This document shows, in pieces, positions 44,017 to 53,384 of a stretch of DNA of 64,000 bases. Under the pieces are notes generated by a model that was not told where the DNA came from, searched no databases, and saw only the letters and a program-made list of their open reading frames with translations. The DNA is from RGIG8709 sp045537065 (GTDB taxonomy: Bacteria > Bacillota > Clostridia > Monoglobales > Monoglobaceae), in contig JAZSOT010000015.1 of the NCBI GenBank assembly GCA_045537065.1, forward strand, positions 1-64,000. Direction: 5' to 3'. Position 1 is the first letter of the stretch. Each line of letters begins with the position of its first letter. Both the position numbers and the translations under genes were made by a program.

Positions 44017-44393
44017 AATTAACAAAAACAGACTGGGTAATTATCTTCTTTTTTTTGATTCTATCTTTCTTAATATTTCTGTTTTTTAAATTTTCTTTTG
44101 TTGGAAATTCAGACAGAATATTAATGATACAGACAGACTCTAAGCTTTATGCCACTTATAACTTAGATTTATTAAAAGAAAATATTGAACTTGATATTGA
44201 TAATCCAGAAGGAGATTTCAAGATACTTGTTTCAAAGGATAAGGTGTGCGTATTAAAAAGTGGATGCGAGGATAATATTTGCAAAAGAAATATTATTAAA
44301 AACTCGGGAGAAAGCATTGTGTGTGTTCCTTTTAAAATACTGTTAACAATTGTTTCCAATAAAAAAAATCATGTAGATTCGGTGGCTTATTAA
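44013..44393 (+). CDS. NusG domain II-like membrane-anchored protein
   Basis: A 126-residue protein with one N-terminal transmembrane helix (about 9-30) and an exported beta domain with the family pattern VLKSGCEDNICKR followed by GESIVCVPFKILL. The three Cys are conserved in this group. It overlaps dut by 4 nt and the next gene by 1 nt, the usual NusG-II/Gx pairing. Function unknown; the pair often accompanies quinone, polyprenyl or FMN-binding genes. Confidence 0.85.
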   Translation: MKLTKTDWVIIFFFLILSFLIFLFFKFSFVGNSDRILMIQTDSKLYATYNLDLLKENIELDIDNPEGDFKILVSKDKVCVLKSGCEDNICKRNIIKNSGESIVCVPFKILLTIVSNKKNHVDSVAY

Positions 44394-44899
44394 TGAAAAA
44401 TTTAAAATATAAAACAAAAGACTATGTTATAATGGCGCTTATGGTTAGTCTTGGTATAGTTTTGCAGATTGTTGATAATATGCTGAATTTTATAGCTATT
44501 CCCGGCGGGAGGCTGGGACTTTCAAATATAGTTACTCTTATGAATATTTTTGTATTTGGCGGTTTAAATGCTTTTTTTATATCCTTGTTAAGAGCAATGC
44601 TTGGTTCTCTTCTTTATGGTGGTGTTTCGTCGCTATTATATTCGTTTTTTGGAGCTTTATTCAGCGTTTTAGCAATGTGGATTGTAAAGAGTTTTTTCTA
44701 TCCAAAAGTAAGTGAAATTGGAATAAGTGTTATTGGTGCATTTTTTCATAATTTTGCTCAAGTTCTTGTTGCAATAGCGACTTTTGAAAATGCTTCTTTG
44801 TTTTCATATCTTGCACCGCTGACTGTGGTATCGGTTTTTGCAGGGACATTTACGGGATTTCAGGTTAAACTACTTAATAATAAATTTAAATTGATGTGA
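44393..44899 (+). CDS. Gx transporter family membrane protein
   Basis: A 168-residue protein with about five hydrophobic helices, including VIMALMVSLGIVLQIV and a conserved IPGGRLGLSNIVTL. Homologues are annotated as Gx transporter or heptaprenyl-diphosphate-synthase component I; the enzymatic label is probably wrong for this fold. Start ATG 44393 overlaps the preceding TAA. It may be an ECF-like S-component, but I see no energising ATPase nearby. Confidence 0.82.
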   Translation: MKNLKYKTKDYVIMALMVSLGIVLQIVDNMLNFIAIPGGRLGLSNIVTLMNIFVFGGLNAFFISLLRAMLGSLLYGGVSSLLYSFFGALFSVLAMWIVKSFFYPKVSEIGISVIGAFFHNFAQVLVAIATFENASLFSYLAPLTVVSVFAGTFTGFQVKLLNNKFKLM

Positions 44900-44911
44900 C
44901 AGGTGAAACGT

Positions 44912-45484
44912 ATGGATAAAATTGTTTTGGCATCTAAATCACCCAGAAGGAAAGAACTTTTAAATATAATATTTGATGATTTTATTATTTTTCCTGATTC
45001 GTTGCCTGAAAAGGCCGATATAAACCTTTCCCCCGAAAAATATGTTATGAAGCTTGCCGAAGATAAAGCTTTGAACGTATCAAAACATTTTGAGGATGAT
45101 TATCTAATAATCGGGGCAGATACCGTTGTTGTTAAGGATGGAGTTATTTTTGGTAAGCCAAAGTCGAAAGAAGAGGCTTTCAGGATGCTTAAAACACTTG
45201 ATAATTCTACTCATTGTGTTTACACAGGTGTTGCGGTTTATAAAAAGAAAGATAACAGACTTGAAGTGTTTTATGAAAAAACAGATGTGTATTTTCTTAA
45301 GACGGATGATAATGATTATTTAAAATATATAGAAGAATGTAATCCTATGGACAAAGCAGGTTCGTATGGTATACAGGAAAAAGGAGCTTTATTTGTTAGA
45401 AAAATAGATGGTGACATAAATAATGTTATCGGGCTTCCGGTTTCAATGCTTAGTAAAGTTCTTAAAGAAAAATTTGATTTATAA
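44912..45484 (+). CDS. maf: Maf-like nucleotide pyrophosphatase
   Basis: Hydrolyses non-canonical nucleotide triphosphates, mainly dTTP/UTP or modified forms. LASKSPRRKELL, DTVVVKDG and KPKSKEEAFRML are diagnostic. 190 residues from ATG 44912, which follows AGGTG. Its position immediately before mreBCD is the classic Firmicute arrangement. Confidence 0.95.
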   Translation: MDKIVLASKSPRRKELLNIIFDDFIIFPDSLPEKADINLSPEKYVMKLAEDKALNVSKHFEDDYLIIGADTVVVKDGVIFGKPKSKEEAFRMLKTLDNSTHCVYTGVAVYKKKDNRLEVFYEKTDVYFLKTDDNDYLKYIEECNPMDKAGSYGIQEKGALFVRKIDGDINNVIGLPVSMLSKVLKEKFDL

Positions 45485-45527
45485 TTAAAACATAAATATA
45501 TAAATATAGAAAGTGTGGGAATTGAAT

Positions 45528-46529
45528 ATGTCTATTGATATTGGAATTGACCTAGGTACTTCTAATACCCTGGTGTATTTGAAAGGGAAAAATATTGTAA
45601 TTGATGAACCATCTGTTGTTGCTGTTAGCGAAAAAACAGGGAAAGTCCATGCAGTAGGTAAAGAAGCAAGAGAAATGCTTGGAAGAACACCTGATAATAT
45701 TATGGCTGTAACACCGATTAAAGAAGGTGTTATTGCTAATTTTGATGCAACAGTTGCAATGATGAGACACTTTATTAAAATGTGTACAAAGGGTTCAATT
45801 TTTAAACCGAGAGCGGTTGTTTGTATTCCCTCTAAAATAACAGAAGTTGAAAAAAGAGCTATAAGGGAAGCAACCTTATCAGCAGGTGCAAAAGAAGTTT
45901 ATCTTATTGAAGAGGCTATGGCGGCTGCTATTGGAGCTGGTATATCTGTAAATCAGCCAAGGGGGTCAATGATTGTTGATATCGGTGGCGGAACAACAGA
46001 GATTGCAATTATATCTTTGGGCGGTATTGTTACATCCACATCATTAAATATTGCAGGTAATGCCTTTGATGCTGAAATTGCACAGTATTTAAAGAAAACA
46101 TATAATTTATCAATCGGTCTTATAAGTGCTGAAGAAATTAAAAGAAGTGTTGCGTCTGCCTGCCCCCTAAAGGAAGAAATTGAGGCAGAGGTTAAGGGTC
46201 GTGATATGGTAACAGGTCTTCCAAAGGTTGTTAAAATTAATTCAAAAGAAATAAGACTTGCTCTTGCGGAATGTATGGAACAGATTATTGATGGAATCAA
46301 ATCAGTTCTTGAAAGAACACCACCAGAACTTGCTGCAGATATTTTTGAATCAGGAGTTGTTTTAACTGGTGGTGGTGCCATACTGCGTGGTCTTGGAAAA
46401 CTTATAAATATTAATACGGGGATTCCTATTTATATTGCTGAAAATCCTACAGAGTGCGTTGTTGTGGGTGCAGGAAAAACTTTAGAAGATATAAAGATGC
46501 TTAAATCACTTTATATTGAAGAAGAGTAA
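45528..46529 (+). CDS. mreB: Rod-shape protein MreB
   Basis: Actin-like filament that guides lateral wall synthesis. DIGIDLGTSNTLVYLKGK, the phosphate-2 loop DIGGGTTEIAIIS and the adenosine loop VVLTGGGAILRGLGKL are clear. 333 residues, typical. ATG 45528 with GGGA upstream. First of mreB-mreC-mreD-pbp2. Confidence 0.98.
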   Translation: MSIDIGIDLGTSNTLVYLKGKNIVIDEPSVVAVSEKTGKVHAVGKEAREMLGRTPDNIMAVTPIKEGVIANFDATVAMMRHFIKMCTKGSIFKPRAVVCIPSKITEVEKRAIREATLSAGAKEVYLIEEAMAAAIGAGISVNQPRGSMIVDIGGGTTEIAIISLGGIVTSTSLNIAGNAFDAEIAQYLKKTYNLSIGLISAEEIKRSVASACPLKEEIEAEVKGRDMVTGLPKVVKINSKEIRLALAECMEQIIDGIKSVLERTPPELAADIFESGVVLTGGGAILRGLGKLININTGIPIYIAENPTECVVVGAGKTLEDIKMLKSLYIEEE

Positions 46530-46558
46530 TTATCTATTATTCAAAGGGAGTTTAAAAT

Positions 46559-47386
46559 TTGAAAAATTTATTCAGAACAAAAGCAACTTTGATAATTATT
46601 GTTGTTATTGTTGTTCTTAGCGTGTTAATTGGTGTTATTAACGCTTCAAAAATCAAGGTTACATTTATAGAAAATTCAATAAATGCAATTATTACGCCGG
46701 TGCAAAAGCTTATAACAGGTGGGAAGAAAAATATAGATAACTTTTTTGGGTACTTTTCCGATATTGATGCTATCAGAGTTGAAAACGAGAAGTTGAAAAA
46801 AGAAAATGCAAAGCTTGAGAGTCAGCTTAAAACCGCACAAAAAGCTGAAAAAGAAAATGAGACACTAAGAAATATGCTTGGACTCAAAAAAAATATGACT
46901 GAGTTAAATCTTGTTAGTGCTCAAATTATTTCGAGGGAGCCGGGCAATTGGTTCAGCACAGTTACTATTGATAAGGGTGCTGCAGATGGTGTACTTGTGG
47001 ATCATGCTGTTATTTCATCAAATAAGGCATTAGTTGGAAGAGTTTTTGAAGTTGGTTCTAATTGGTCCAAGGTTATAACTATAATGGACCCTGAATGTTC
47101 CGTTGGGGCTTTGATTGAACGTTCAGGTGAATACGGAGTAACTGAAGGGGATGCCAAACTTGAATCAGAAGGTAAGTGCAAGCTTTCTTATATTTCAAAG
47201 ATTTCTGATGTGTTGGTTGGTGATTCTCTTGTAACTGCAGGTCTTGGAGGTATTTTCCCTAAAGGGATTTCTATAGGGAATATTCAAAGCGTGCAGACTG
47301 ATGTTCAGGGAATATCTCAGTATGCAGTTGTTGTGCCAACTTGCGATTTCGATAAACTCGAATATGTTTTTATAGTTAAGGATTGA
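46559..47386 (+). CDS. mreC: Rod-shape protein MreC
   Basis: Membrane-anchored scaffold of the elongasome. One N-terminal transmembrane helix (about 10-30), a coiled coil (about 75-105), then the periplasmic-type beta domain starting SAQIISREPGNWFSTVTIDKG. 275 residues. Start TTG 46559, 8 nt after AAAGGGAG. Followed by mreD. Confidence 0.95.
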   Translation: MKNLFRTKATLIIIVVIVVLSVLIGVINASKIKVTFIENSINAIITPVQKLITGGKKNIDNFFGYFSDIDAIRVENEKLKKENAKLESQLKTAQKAEKENETLRNMLGLKKNMTELNLVSAQIISREPGNWFSTVTIDKGAADGVLVDHAVISSNKALVGRVFEVGSNWSKVITIMDPECSVGALIERSGEYGVTEGDAKLESEGKCKLSYISKISDVLVGDSLVTAGLGGIFPKGISIGNIQSVQTDVQGISQYAVVVPTCDFDKLEYVFIVKD

Positions 47387-47391
47387 CTTTT

Positions 47392-47901
47392 ATGCAATAT
47401 TTGTTTTATTTGCTTTGTCTTTTTATTTGCGGGTGTTTTCAGGGGACCTTATTAAATAGTATAGCATTACTTGGTGTGACACCTAATTTATTTATAGTTT
47501 ATATCTCGATTGTTTGTTTTATTGCTTATAAACTAGATGGAATTGTTATTTCAGCTATATTTGGATTTATTCTGGATCTTTTAACCGCAAGATATATAGG
47601 TATTTATACGGTACTATTTTTAATTGCGGCATATTTTATTTCATTGCTGTCAGAGAAGGTTTTTAATGAGCCAAGATTTTATGTACAGGCTATTATAACT
47701 TTTGTTGTATCTGTTTTTATAAACAGTTTCTACTATCTGATTGTTTTTCTTATGAGTAACCGGTATAGCTTTGGTTATGCTTCATATGTTGTTTTATTAG
47801 AAGCAATATATAATACAGCTATATCAATTCCAGTTTATTTTATTGTTAAACGCATTACTCGTGGCTTTTATAAGGATAAGGGAGAATATAATGAACGATA
47901 A
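47392..47901 (+). CDS. mreD: Rod-shape protein MreD
   Basis: A 169-residue integral membrane protein with about five helices and the typical FGFILDLLTARYIGIYT. ATG 47392 is 9 nt after AAGGA. It overlaps pbp2 by 11 nt. Confidence 0.93.
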   Translation: MQYLFYLLCLFICGCFQGTLLNSIALLGVTPNLFIVYISIVCFIAYKLDGIVISAIFGFILDLLTARYIGIYTVLFLIAAYFISLLSEKVFNEPRFYVQAIITFVVSVFINSFYYLIVFLMSNRYSFGYASYVVLLEAIYNTAISIPVYFIVKRITRGFYKDKGEYNER

Positions 47902-49933
47902 GAAATTTAATAACAGATTGATTATTTTATATATTCTTATTTTTGTTTTTACACTATTTTGTATAGTAAGGTTATTTAACCTTCAAATTGTGAATGGGGA
48001 CTCATACAGAGAAACTGCACTTACAAGAATGATTCGTTCATACCCTATTAAGGCACCGAGAGGTGAAATATTAGATACTTATGGCCGCCCTCTTGTTACT
48101 AACAGTATGGGCTATTTTATTCAAATACAGAGTATGGATAAACATAATTCAACTCTTAACGAAACAATCAATAAACTTATGAAATTGACTGAAAATTCAG
48201 AACTTTCATACATTAATGATTTTCCTATTAAAGAAAATTTCACGCTAAACTTTTCTGATAAGTATTCTGAAAAAGAAAATATCAATGCTTTTAAAAAATG
48301 GAAAGAACAAAATGATATTGACAGCAAGCTTTCTGCAAAAGATGTTGTTATGTTTTACGCGGATAAATATAAAATTTCTTCCAAATACCCTGAAGAAGAG
48401 CTTTCAAAAATTGTTGCTGTGAGATATACAATGGATTTGAGAGCGTTTACAATAACAAATCCATTTACATTTGCAACAGATGTTGATATGGTAACTGTTC
48501 AAATAGTAAAAGAACATTCATTTGAACTTCCTGGAGTTAGTGTTGAAATTGAACCTATAAGGCAATATGTAAACGGAAATATGGCGGCTCATATTTTAGG
48601 CAGAATCGGAATTATATATGCAGAAGAATATGAGACTCTTAAAGAGCAAGGCTATGGAATGAATGATTTTATTGGAAAAGACGGTCTTGAGCGAGTACTG
48701 GAAAAATATTTAAAGGGAAATGACGGGTATAAAAAAGTTGAACAGACCAAGAACGGAAATGTCTCACAGATACTTAGCGTTAAGGAGACAGAAACACCCA
48801 ATTATGCTGTTTTGACATTGGACAGTAAGCTCCAAAAGGTTACTGAAGAGGCGTTAAAGACTCAAATTGCAGAGACAGCAAAGAATAAGGGAGTTGACTG
48901 TGTCAGCGGAGCTGCTGTTGCTGTTGATATTTCAACAGGCGGAGTTCTTGCTATGGCATCGTATCCTGATTATAACCCTCAGGAATATACGAAGAATTAT
49001 ACCGAACTTTCAAAAAACACGGCAAAACCTTTATTTAACCGTGCTTTAGACGGTGCATATACACCGGGGTCAACCTTTAAACCTTTAACATCAATTATGG
49101 CGCTTGAAGAGGGCGTTATTACACCTAACACGATTATAGAAGATTTAGGTATATACAAATATTATGCTCCATCTTATCAACCGACTTGTCTTATATGGAA
49201 GAGTTCAGGAACAACGCACGGGCCTATTAATGTATCTCAGGCCATTGGTAAATCGTGCAATTACTTTTTCTATGAAATAGGAAGACTTGGAAAAATAGAA
49301 AAAATAAATGAATATGCTAAACGGTTTGGTCTTGGTGAGTTAACAGGAATTGAACTTTCTGAAGCATCAGGTATTGTTGCGGGGCCAAAATACAGAGAAA
49401 AACTTAATATGGAGTGGTATCCCGGTGATACACTTCAGGCGGCAATAGGACAATCTGATAATATGTTCACTCCTGCACAGCTTGCCAGTTATGTTGCTAC
49501 AATAGTCAATAAAGGAAAAAGATATAAGCTTCATCTTATTAATGAGGTCAAGCAATATGAAACCGGCGAAACAATCTATAAGAGTGTTCCCGAGATTATA
49601 TCCGATTATCCTATTTCAGATTCTACTTTAAATGCAGTTAAAGATGGAATGAGAAGAGTAACAGAAGATGGAACAGCAAGCTCTGTTTTCGCTGATTTTC
49701 CCATAGAAGTTGCGGGTAAGACCGGAACTGCAGAGGTTACAGGTGGTAGTGATACAGTTTTGTTTGTAGGGTTTGCTCCATATGATAATCCTCAAATTGC
49801 AGTTGCTGTTGTACTTGAACACGGTGCAACAAGTAGTTATGCGGCCAAGGTTGCAAGAAGTATGTATGAGTGCTTCCTTGGAACATCATATGTTAATGAT
49901 GAAGTTATGCCATATAATAGTCTTTTGAGATAA
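47891..49933 (+). CDS. mrdA: Penicillin-binding protein 2, elongasome transpeptidase
   Basis: Class B PBP that cross-links peptidoglycan in rod elongation. Short cytoplasmic tail, one transmembrane helix (about 10-30), dimerisation domain with APRGEILDTYGRPLVTNSMG, and transpeptidase domain: SxxK as STFK (Ser394, Lys397), SCN at 455-457, KTG from about 610. 680 residues. ATG 47891 with GGGAG upstream, inside the end of mreD. rodA is not in the window. Confidence 0.96.
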   Translation: MNDKKFNNRLIILYILIFVFTLFCIVRLFNLQIVNGDSYRETALTRMIRSYPIKAPRGEILDTYGRPLVTNSMGYFIQIQSMDKHNSTLNETINKLMKLTENSELSYINDFPIKENFTLNFSDKYSEKENINAFKKWKEQNDIDSKLSAKDVVMFYADKYKISSKYPEEELSKIVAVRYTMDLRAFTITNPFTFATDVDMVTVQIVKEHSFELPGVSVEIEPIRQYVNGNMAAHILGRIGIIYAEEYETLKEQGYGMNDFIGKDGLERVLEKYLKGNDGYKKVEQTKNGNVSQILSVKETETPNYAVLTLDSKLQKVTEEALKTQIAETAKNKGVDCVSGAAVAVDISTGGVLAMASYPDYNPQEYTKNYTELSKNTAKPLFNRALDGAYTPGSTFKPLTSIMALEEGVITPNTIIEDLGIYKYYAPSYQPTCLIWKSSGTTHGPINVSQAIGKSCNYFFYEIGRLGKIEKINEYAKRFGLGELTGIELSEASGIVAGPKYREKLNMEWYPGDTLQAAIGQSDNMFTPAQLASYVATIVNKGKRYKLHLINEVKQYETGETIYKSVPEIISDYPISDSTLNAVKDGMRRVTEDGTASSVFADFPIEVAGKTGTAEVTGGSDTVLFVGFAPYDNPQIAVAVVLEHGATSSYAAKVARSMYECFLGTSYVNDEVMPYNSLLR

Positions 49934-50025
49934 CAGATTTAAAAGGGATATAAATCAAGTGACATATTATTTTTACTAATAAACTAAAAATGTTCTTACA
50001 AAGGCTATTAGTTATTAAAAATATT

Positions 50026-50054
50026 TTGACATTTGCGGTATTTTATGATAATAT
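50026..50054 (+). promoter_or_regulatory. Promoter for minD-mgsA
   Basis: TTGACA at 50026-50031, 17-nt spacer, TAATAT at 50049-50054. It lies in the 167-nt gap after pbp2, in which I see no gene. Confidence 0.72.
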
Positions 50055-50100
50055 GTAGTGGGATAAAGCTTTAAAGGATTTAATATTTGGAGGACTGTTA

Positions 50101-50901
50101 ATGTCACAATATAATTCAAAGGTTATAGTTGTCACATCCGGTAAGGGTGGAGTTGGAAAAACAACAACTACTGCAAACCTTGGGGTTGGGCTGTCTAAGC
50201 TTGGTAAAAAGGTTTTACTTATAGATACAGATATCGGCCTTAGAAATTTGGATATTGTTTTAGGACTTGAAAATTCTATTGTATTTGATTTGGTTGATAT
50301 AATTAATGGTGTCTGCAATATAAAAAAAGCGATTATTAAAGATAATCGTTATGAAGGTCTTTTTATTATCCCGGCTGCACAGTCAACAGATAAGAATGTT
50401 ATTACTGCTGAGCAGATGAAAGATGTTTGTGAAAAGCTTAAAGAATATTTTGACTATATTCTTATTGATTGTCCTGCAGGAATAGAACAAGGGTTTAAAA
50501 ATGCAATTGCAGGTGCGGATACGGCGATTGTTGTTGCAACTCCTGATATTTCATCAATTAGAGATGCTGACAGGATTATTGGCTTGCTGGAAGAAAATGA
50601 TTTAAATGAACATTATCTTCTCCTTAACAAATTAAAACCTGAACTTGTAAAAAAAGGATATATGATGAATATTGATGAAATACTTGATATAATCGGCATA
50701 AGTCTTATTGGAATAGTTGTTGATGAAGAGGATGTTATTATATCAGGCAACAGGGGAGAAACTGTTGTTACCAATAATAAATCAATGGCAGGACAGGGAT
50801 ATAGAAATATAGTCAGAAGATTAAATGGCGAAGATGTTTTAATTATGGATTTTGAAAAAAAGGGATTTTTCGGAAGAATGAGAAATTTCTTTAAAGGATA
50901 G
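50101..50901 (+). CDS. minD: Septum-site ATPase MinD
   Basis: ParA-family ATPase that positions division septa. Deviant Walker A GKGGVGKTTTTANLG at 14-28, DTDIGLRNLD, and the C-terminal amphipathic membrane anchor (KKGFFGRMRNFFKG). 266 residues; GGAGG upstream. minC and minE are not adjacent here, unlike most operons with this order. mgsA follows. Confidence 0.96.
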   Translation: MSQYNSKVIVVTSGKGGVGKTTTTANLGVGLSKLGKKVLLIDTDIGLRNLDIVLGLENSIVFDLVDIINGVCNIKKAIIKDNRYEGLFIIPAAQSTDKNVITAEQMKDVCEKLKEYFDYILIDCPAGIEQGFKNAIAGADTAIVVATPDISSIRDADRIIGLLEENDLNEHYLLLNKLKPELVKKGYMMNIDEILDIIGISLIGIVVDEEDVIISGNRGETVVTNNKSMAGQGYRNIVRRLNGEDVLIMDFEKKGFFGRMRNFFKG

Positions 50902-50929
50902 TGAAAATCTTTATTTGGGGGAATAATAG

Positions 50930-51337
50930 ATGAATATTGCATTGATAGCACATGACAAAAAGAAAGAACTCATGGTAGATTTTTGTATTGCTTATAAAGG
51001 TATTTTGCAAAAACATAATCTTTGTGCAACTGGTACTACAGGCAGTATGATTGTTGATTCGACGGGGCTTCAAGTTAGTAATTTTTTATCTGGTCCTCAA
51101 GGCGGAGATCAACAAATCGGAGCGAGAATTGCATATAATGAAATAGATCTTGTATTATTTTTCAGAGATCCTCTCACAGCAAATTCTCAGGAACCTGATG
51201 TTACTGCTTTGTTCAGACTTTGTGATATACATAATATACCTCTTGCTACAAACATTGCTACAGCAGAAGTTTTAATAAGAGGACTAGATCGTGGTGATCT
51301 TGATTGGAGAGATATTGTCAATCCCAAGCAAAGATAA
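50930..51337 (+). CDS. mgsA: Methylglyoxal synthase
   Basis: Converts dihydroxyacetone phosphate to methylglyoxal, a glycolytic bypass that releases phosphate. MNIALIAHDKKKELM, ATGTTG, LSGPQGGDQQIGA and FFRDPL with catalytic Asp are typical. 135 residues. GGGGGA before ATG 50930. mgsA after minD is frequent in Clostridia. Confidence 0.96.
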   Translation: MNIALIAHDKKKELMVDFCIAYKGILQKHNLCATGTTGSMIVDSTGLQVSNFLSGPQGGDQQIGARIAYNEIDLVLFFRDPLTANSQEPDVTALFRLCDIHNIPLATNIATAEVLIRGLDRGDLDWRDIVNPKQR

Positions 51338-51349
51338 AATTTTTATAAA

Positions 51350-51589
51350 TCAGTCAATTAAATAGTCATTTTCGTCAAGCTTTGAAATATTGACTGATCT
51401 TTTTTTTGGTGGACGTTTCAATAATCTGTTGTAATCATATTTTTTGCATACGTGTTTTGCGGAAACAAGTCCTTTTTTTTGACACATAACATCATCTGTG
51501 TTACTTAGCGGTTTACCGAATTTACATGTTGCACAATTTTTTGATACATCAAGATTATTTGAATATAGATTAAATTTTTTCTTAAACAT
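51350..51589 (-). CDS. Small Cys-containing conserved protein, function unknown
   Basis: A 79-residue, very basic protein with NCATCKFG, a later single Cys (DVMCQKK) and HVCKKYDYN: a four-Cys arrangement of the sort that binds zinc. The tail is Lys/Arg-rich. It converges with mgsA, 12 nt from its stop, and is divergent to metK. Minus-strand start at 51589. No function can be assigned. Confidence 0.65.
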   Translation of the reverse strand: MFKKKFNLYSNNLDVSKNCATCKFGKPLSNTDDVMCQKKGLVSAKHVCKKYDYNRLLKRPPKKRSVNISKLDENDYLID

Positions 51590-51682
51590 TATATTTGCCT
51601 GCTTTCTTAATAAGATAGCATAATTATATAATATATGACAGAAAAAATCAATATAGGATTTATTTTTTAGATTGGAGAACGA

Positions 51683-52864
51683 ATGATGAGTTACAAAAAG
51701 CTGTTTACTTCGGAGTCAGTAACCGAAGGACATCCCGATAAAATATCTGATCTTATTTCGGATGCAATTTTAGATGAAATCATAAAACAGGATAAAAATG
51801 CCAGAGTTGCTTGTGAAGTTACTGTGACAACAGGTCTTGTTATGGTTGTTGGAGAAATAACAACAACCGCTAATTTTGATGTTCAGGAAATTGTCAGAAA
51901 CACTGTTAAAGAAGTTGGTTATGACAATGCAAAATATGGTTTTGATTGCAACACTTGTGCAGTTATTTCTGCTCTTGACAAACAGTCTCAGGATATTGCA
52001 CTCGGGGTTGACAAGGCTCTTGAATTTAAAGAAAGCAATTCAGGAGAAGGACTTGGTGCAGGTGATCAGGGTATGATGTTTGGTTACGCTTGTGACGAAA
52101 CTGAAGAATATATGCCGATGGCCATTTATCTTGCTCACAATATGGCAAGAAAGCTTACTGAAGTGAGAAAATCAGGTAAGCTTCCATATCTTCGTCCTGA
52201 CGGTAAAACACAGGTTACAGTTGAATATAATGATGATAACACAGTTAAAAGAATAGATACAGTTGTTGTTTCAAGTCAGCATGATGAAAGCATAGATATT
52301 GAGAAACTAAGAAAAGATATCAGGGAATATGTTATTAATGCAATTATTCCTGCTGAGTTAATGGATGATGAAACAAAATTCTATATTAATCCTACAGGCA
52401 GATTTGTTATTGGCGGTCCGCAGGGGGACTCAGGACATACAGGCAGAAAGATAATTGTTGACACATATGGCGGATATGCAGCACATGGTGGCGGTGCATT
52501 TTCTGGAAAAGACCCGACAAAGGTTGACAGAAGTGCAGCTTATGCAGCAAGATATGTAGCTAAAAATATAGTTGCAGCTGGACTTGCAAAAAAATGTGAG
52601 GTTCAGCTTGCCTATGCAATCGGAGTTGCACAGCCGGTATCTTTAAATATAAACACATACGGAACATCAAAAGTTAGTGAAGAAGTTTTGTGTGATTTAG
52701 TGTTTAAGAATTTTGATTTAAGTCCTGGCGGGATTATTGACACTTTAGAGCTTAGAAATCCCATATATAAGCAGACAGCAGCTTACGGTCATTTTGGAAG
52801 AAGTGATATTAAGCTTCCATGGGAGAAAACCGATATGGCTGATATTTTAAAAAAATCTATTTAA
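51683..52864 (+). CDS. metK: S-adenosylmethionine synthetase
   Basis: Makes SAM from methionine and ATP. N-terminal FTSESVTEGHPDKI, then GAGDQGMMFGYA and GGGAFSGKDPTKVDRS. 393 residues. ATG 51683 follows GGAGAACG. I see no SAM riboswitch; only about 90 nt separate it from the divergent gene, and none of the S-box helices is apparent. Confidence 0.98.
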   Translation: MMSYKKLFTSESVTEGHPDKISDLISDAILDEIIKQDKNARVACEVTVTTGLVMVVGEITTTANFDVQEIVRNTVKEVGYDNAKYGFDCNTCAVISALDKQSQDIALGVDKALEFKESNSGEGLGAGDQGMMFGYACDETEEYMPMAIYLAHNMARKLTEVRKSGKLPYLRPDGKTQVTVEYNDDNTVKRIDTVVVSSQHDESIDIEKLRKDIREYVINAIIPAELMDDETKFYINPTGRFVIGGPQGDSGHTGRKIIVDTYGGYAAHGGGAFSGKDPTKVDRSAAYAARYVAKNIVAAGLAKKCEVQLAYAIGVAQPVSLNINTYGTSKVSEEVLCDLVFKNFDLSPGGIIDTLELRNPIYKQTAAYGHFGRSDIKLPWEKTDMADILKKSI

Positions 52865-52927
52865 CTATATAAAGTTTGTTCTTTTGAGCAATAATATATA
52901 ATAAATTTATTACGGAGGCGACAGATT

Positions 52928-53347
52928 ATGAATATAAATGAAAAAGAATTAAATTCTGCACTTATTCCTGAAGAAACAGAAAATGGAGTTTATATATCCG
53001 ATGACGTTATATCAACGATTTCTTCTGTTGCAGCAAAGAGTGTTAAGGGTGTATTTGGTATGTACACATCACTTACAGGTGGTTTTGCCGAATTTTTAGG
53101 AAAAAAGAATAGTTCAAAAGGTGTTAAATCTGTTATTGAAGGTAAAAATTGTGAAATTGATCTTTATATTATTGTTGAGTATGGAGCAATAATTCCGGAT
53201 ATATGCTGGGAAATTCAGGATAAGGTAAAAAGCGATGTTGAAGCTATGACGGGATTAAATGTAACAGCAGTTAATGTTAATGTAGAAGGCGTTAATGTTG
53301 TTAAACCTGCTGAGAAAGAAGAAAACGTGTCAGACTCTGAAGAGTAG
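52928..53347 (+). CDS. Asp23/Gls24 family envelope protein
   Basis: A 139-residue protein with the Asp23 domain (ISDDVISTISSVAAKSVKG, DLYIIVEYGAIIPDI, VTAVNVNVEGVNV). The family has been tied to envelope stress and membrane localisation. CGGAGG precedes ATG 52928. It is followed by nusB, its usual clostridial neighbour. Confidence 0.9.
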   Translation: MNINEKELNSALIPEETENGVYISDDVISTISSVAAKSVKGVFGMYTSLTGGFAEFLGKKNSSKGVKSVIEGKNCEIDLYIIVEYGAIIPDICWEIQDKVKSDVEAMTGLNVTAVNVNVEGVNVVKPAEKEENVSDSEE

Positions 53348-53384
53348 ATTGAAACTCTTTTACGGAAGGATAAAAAATTATAAA

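Noticed and set aside
45953..46381. Antisense frame in mreB
   Set aside because: Shadow of a conserved gene; no ribosome binding site.
49934..50025. Hidden minC or small RNA gene between pbp2 and the minD promoter
   Set aside because: No start codon with ribosome binding site and no coding frame of useful length; only a distant ACTAATA/TATTAGT repeat.
51590..51682. Possible SAM riboswitch before metK
   Set aside because: The gap is about 90 nt, AT-rich, and none of the S-box helices or conserved loops is visible. TATAAT at 51627 may be a promoter, but no good -35 is present.
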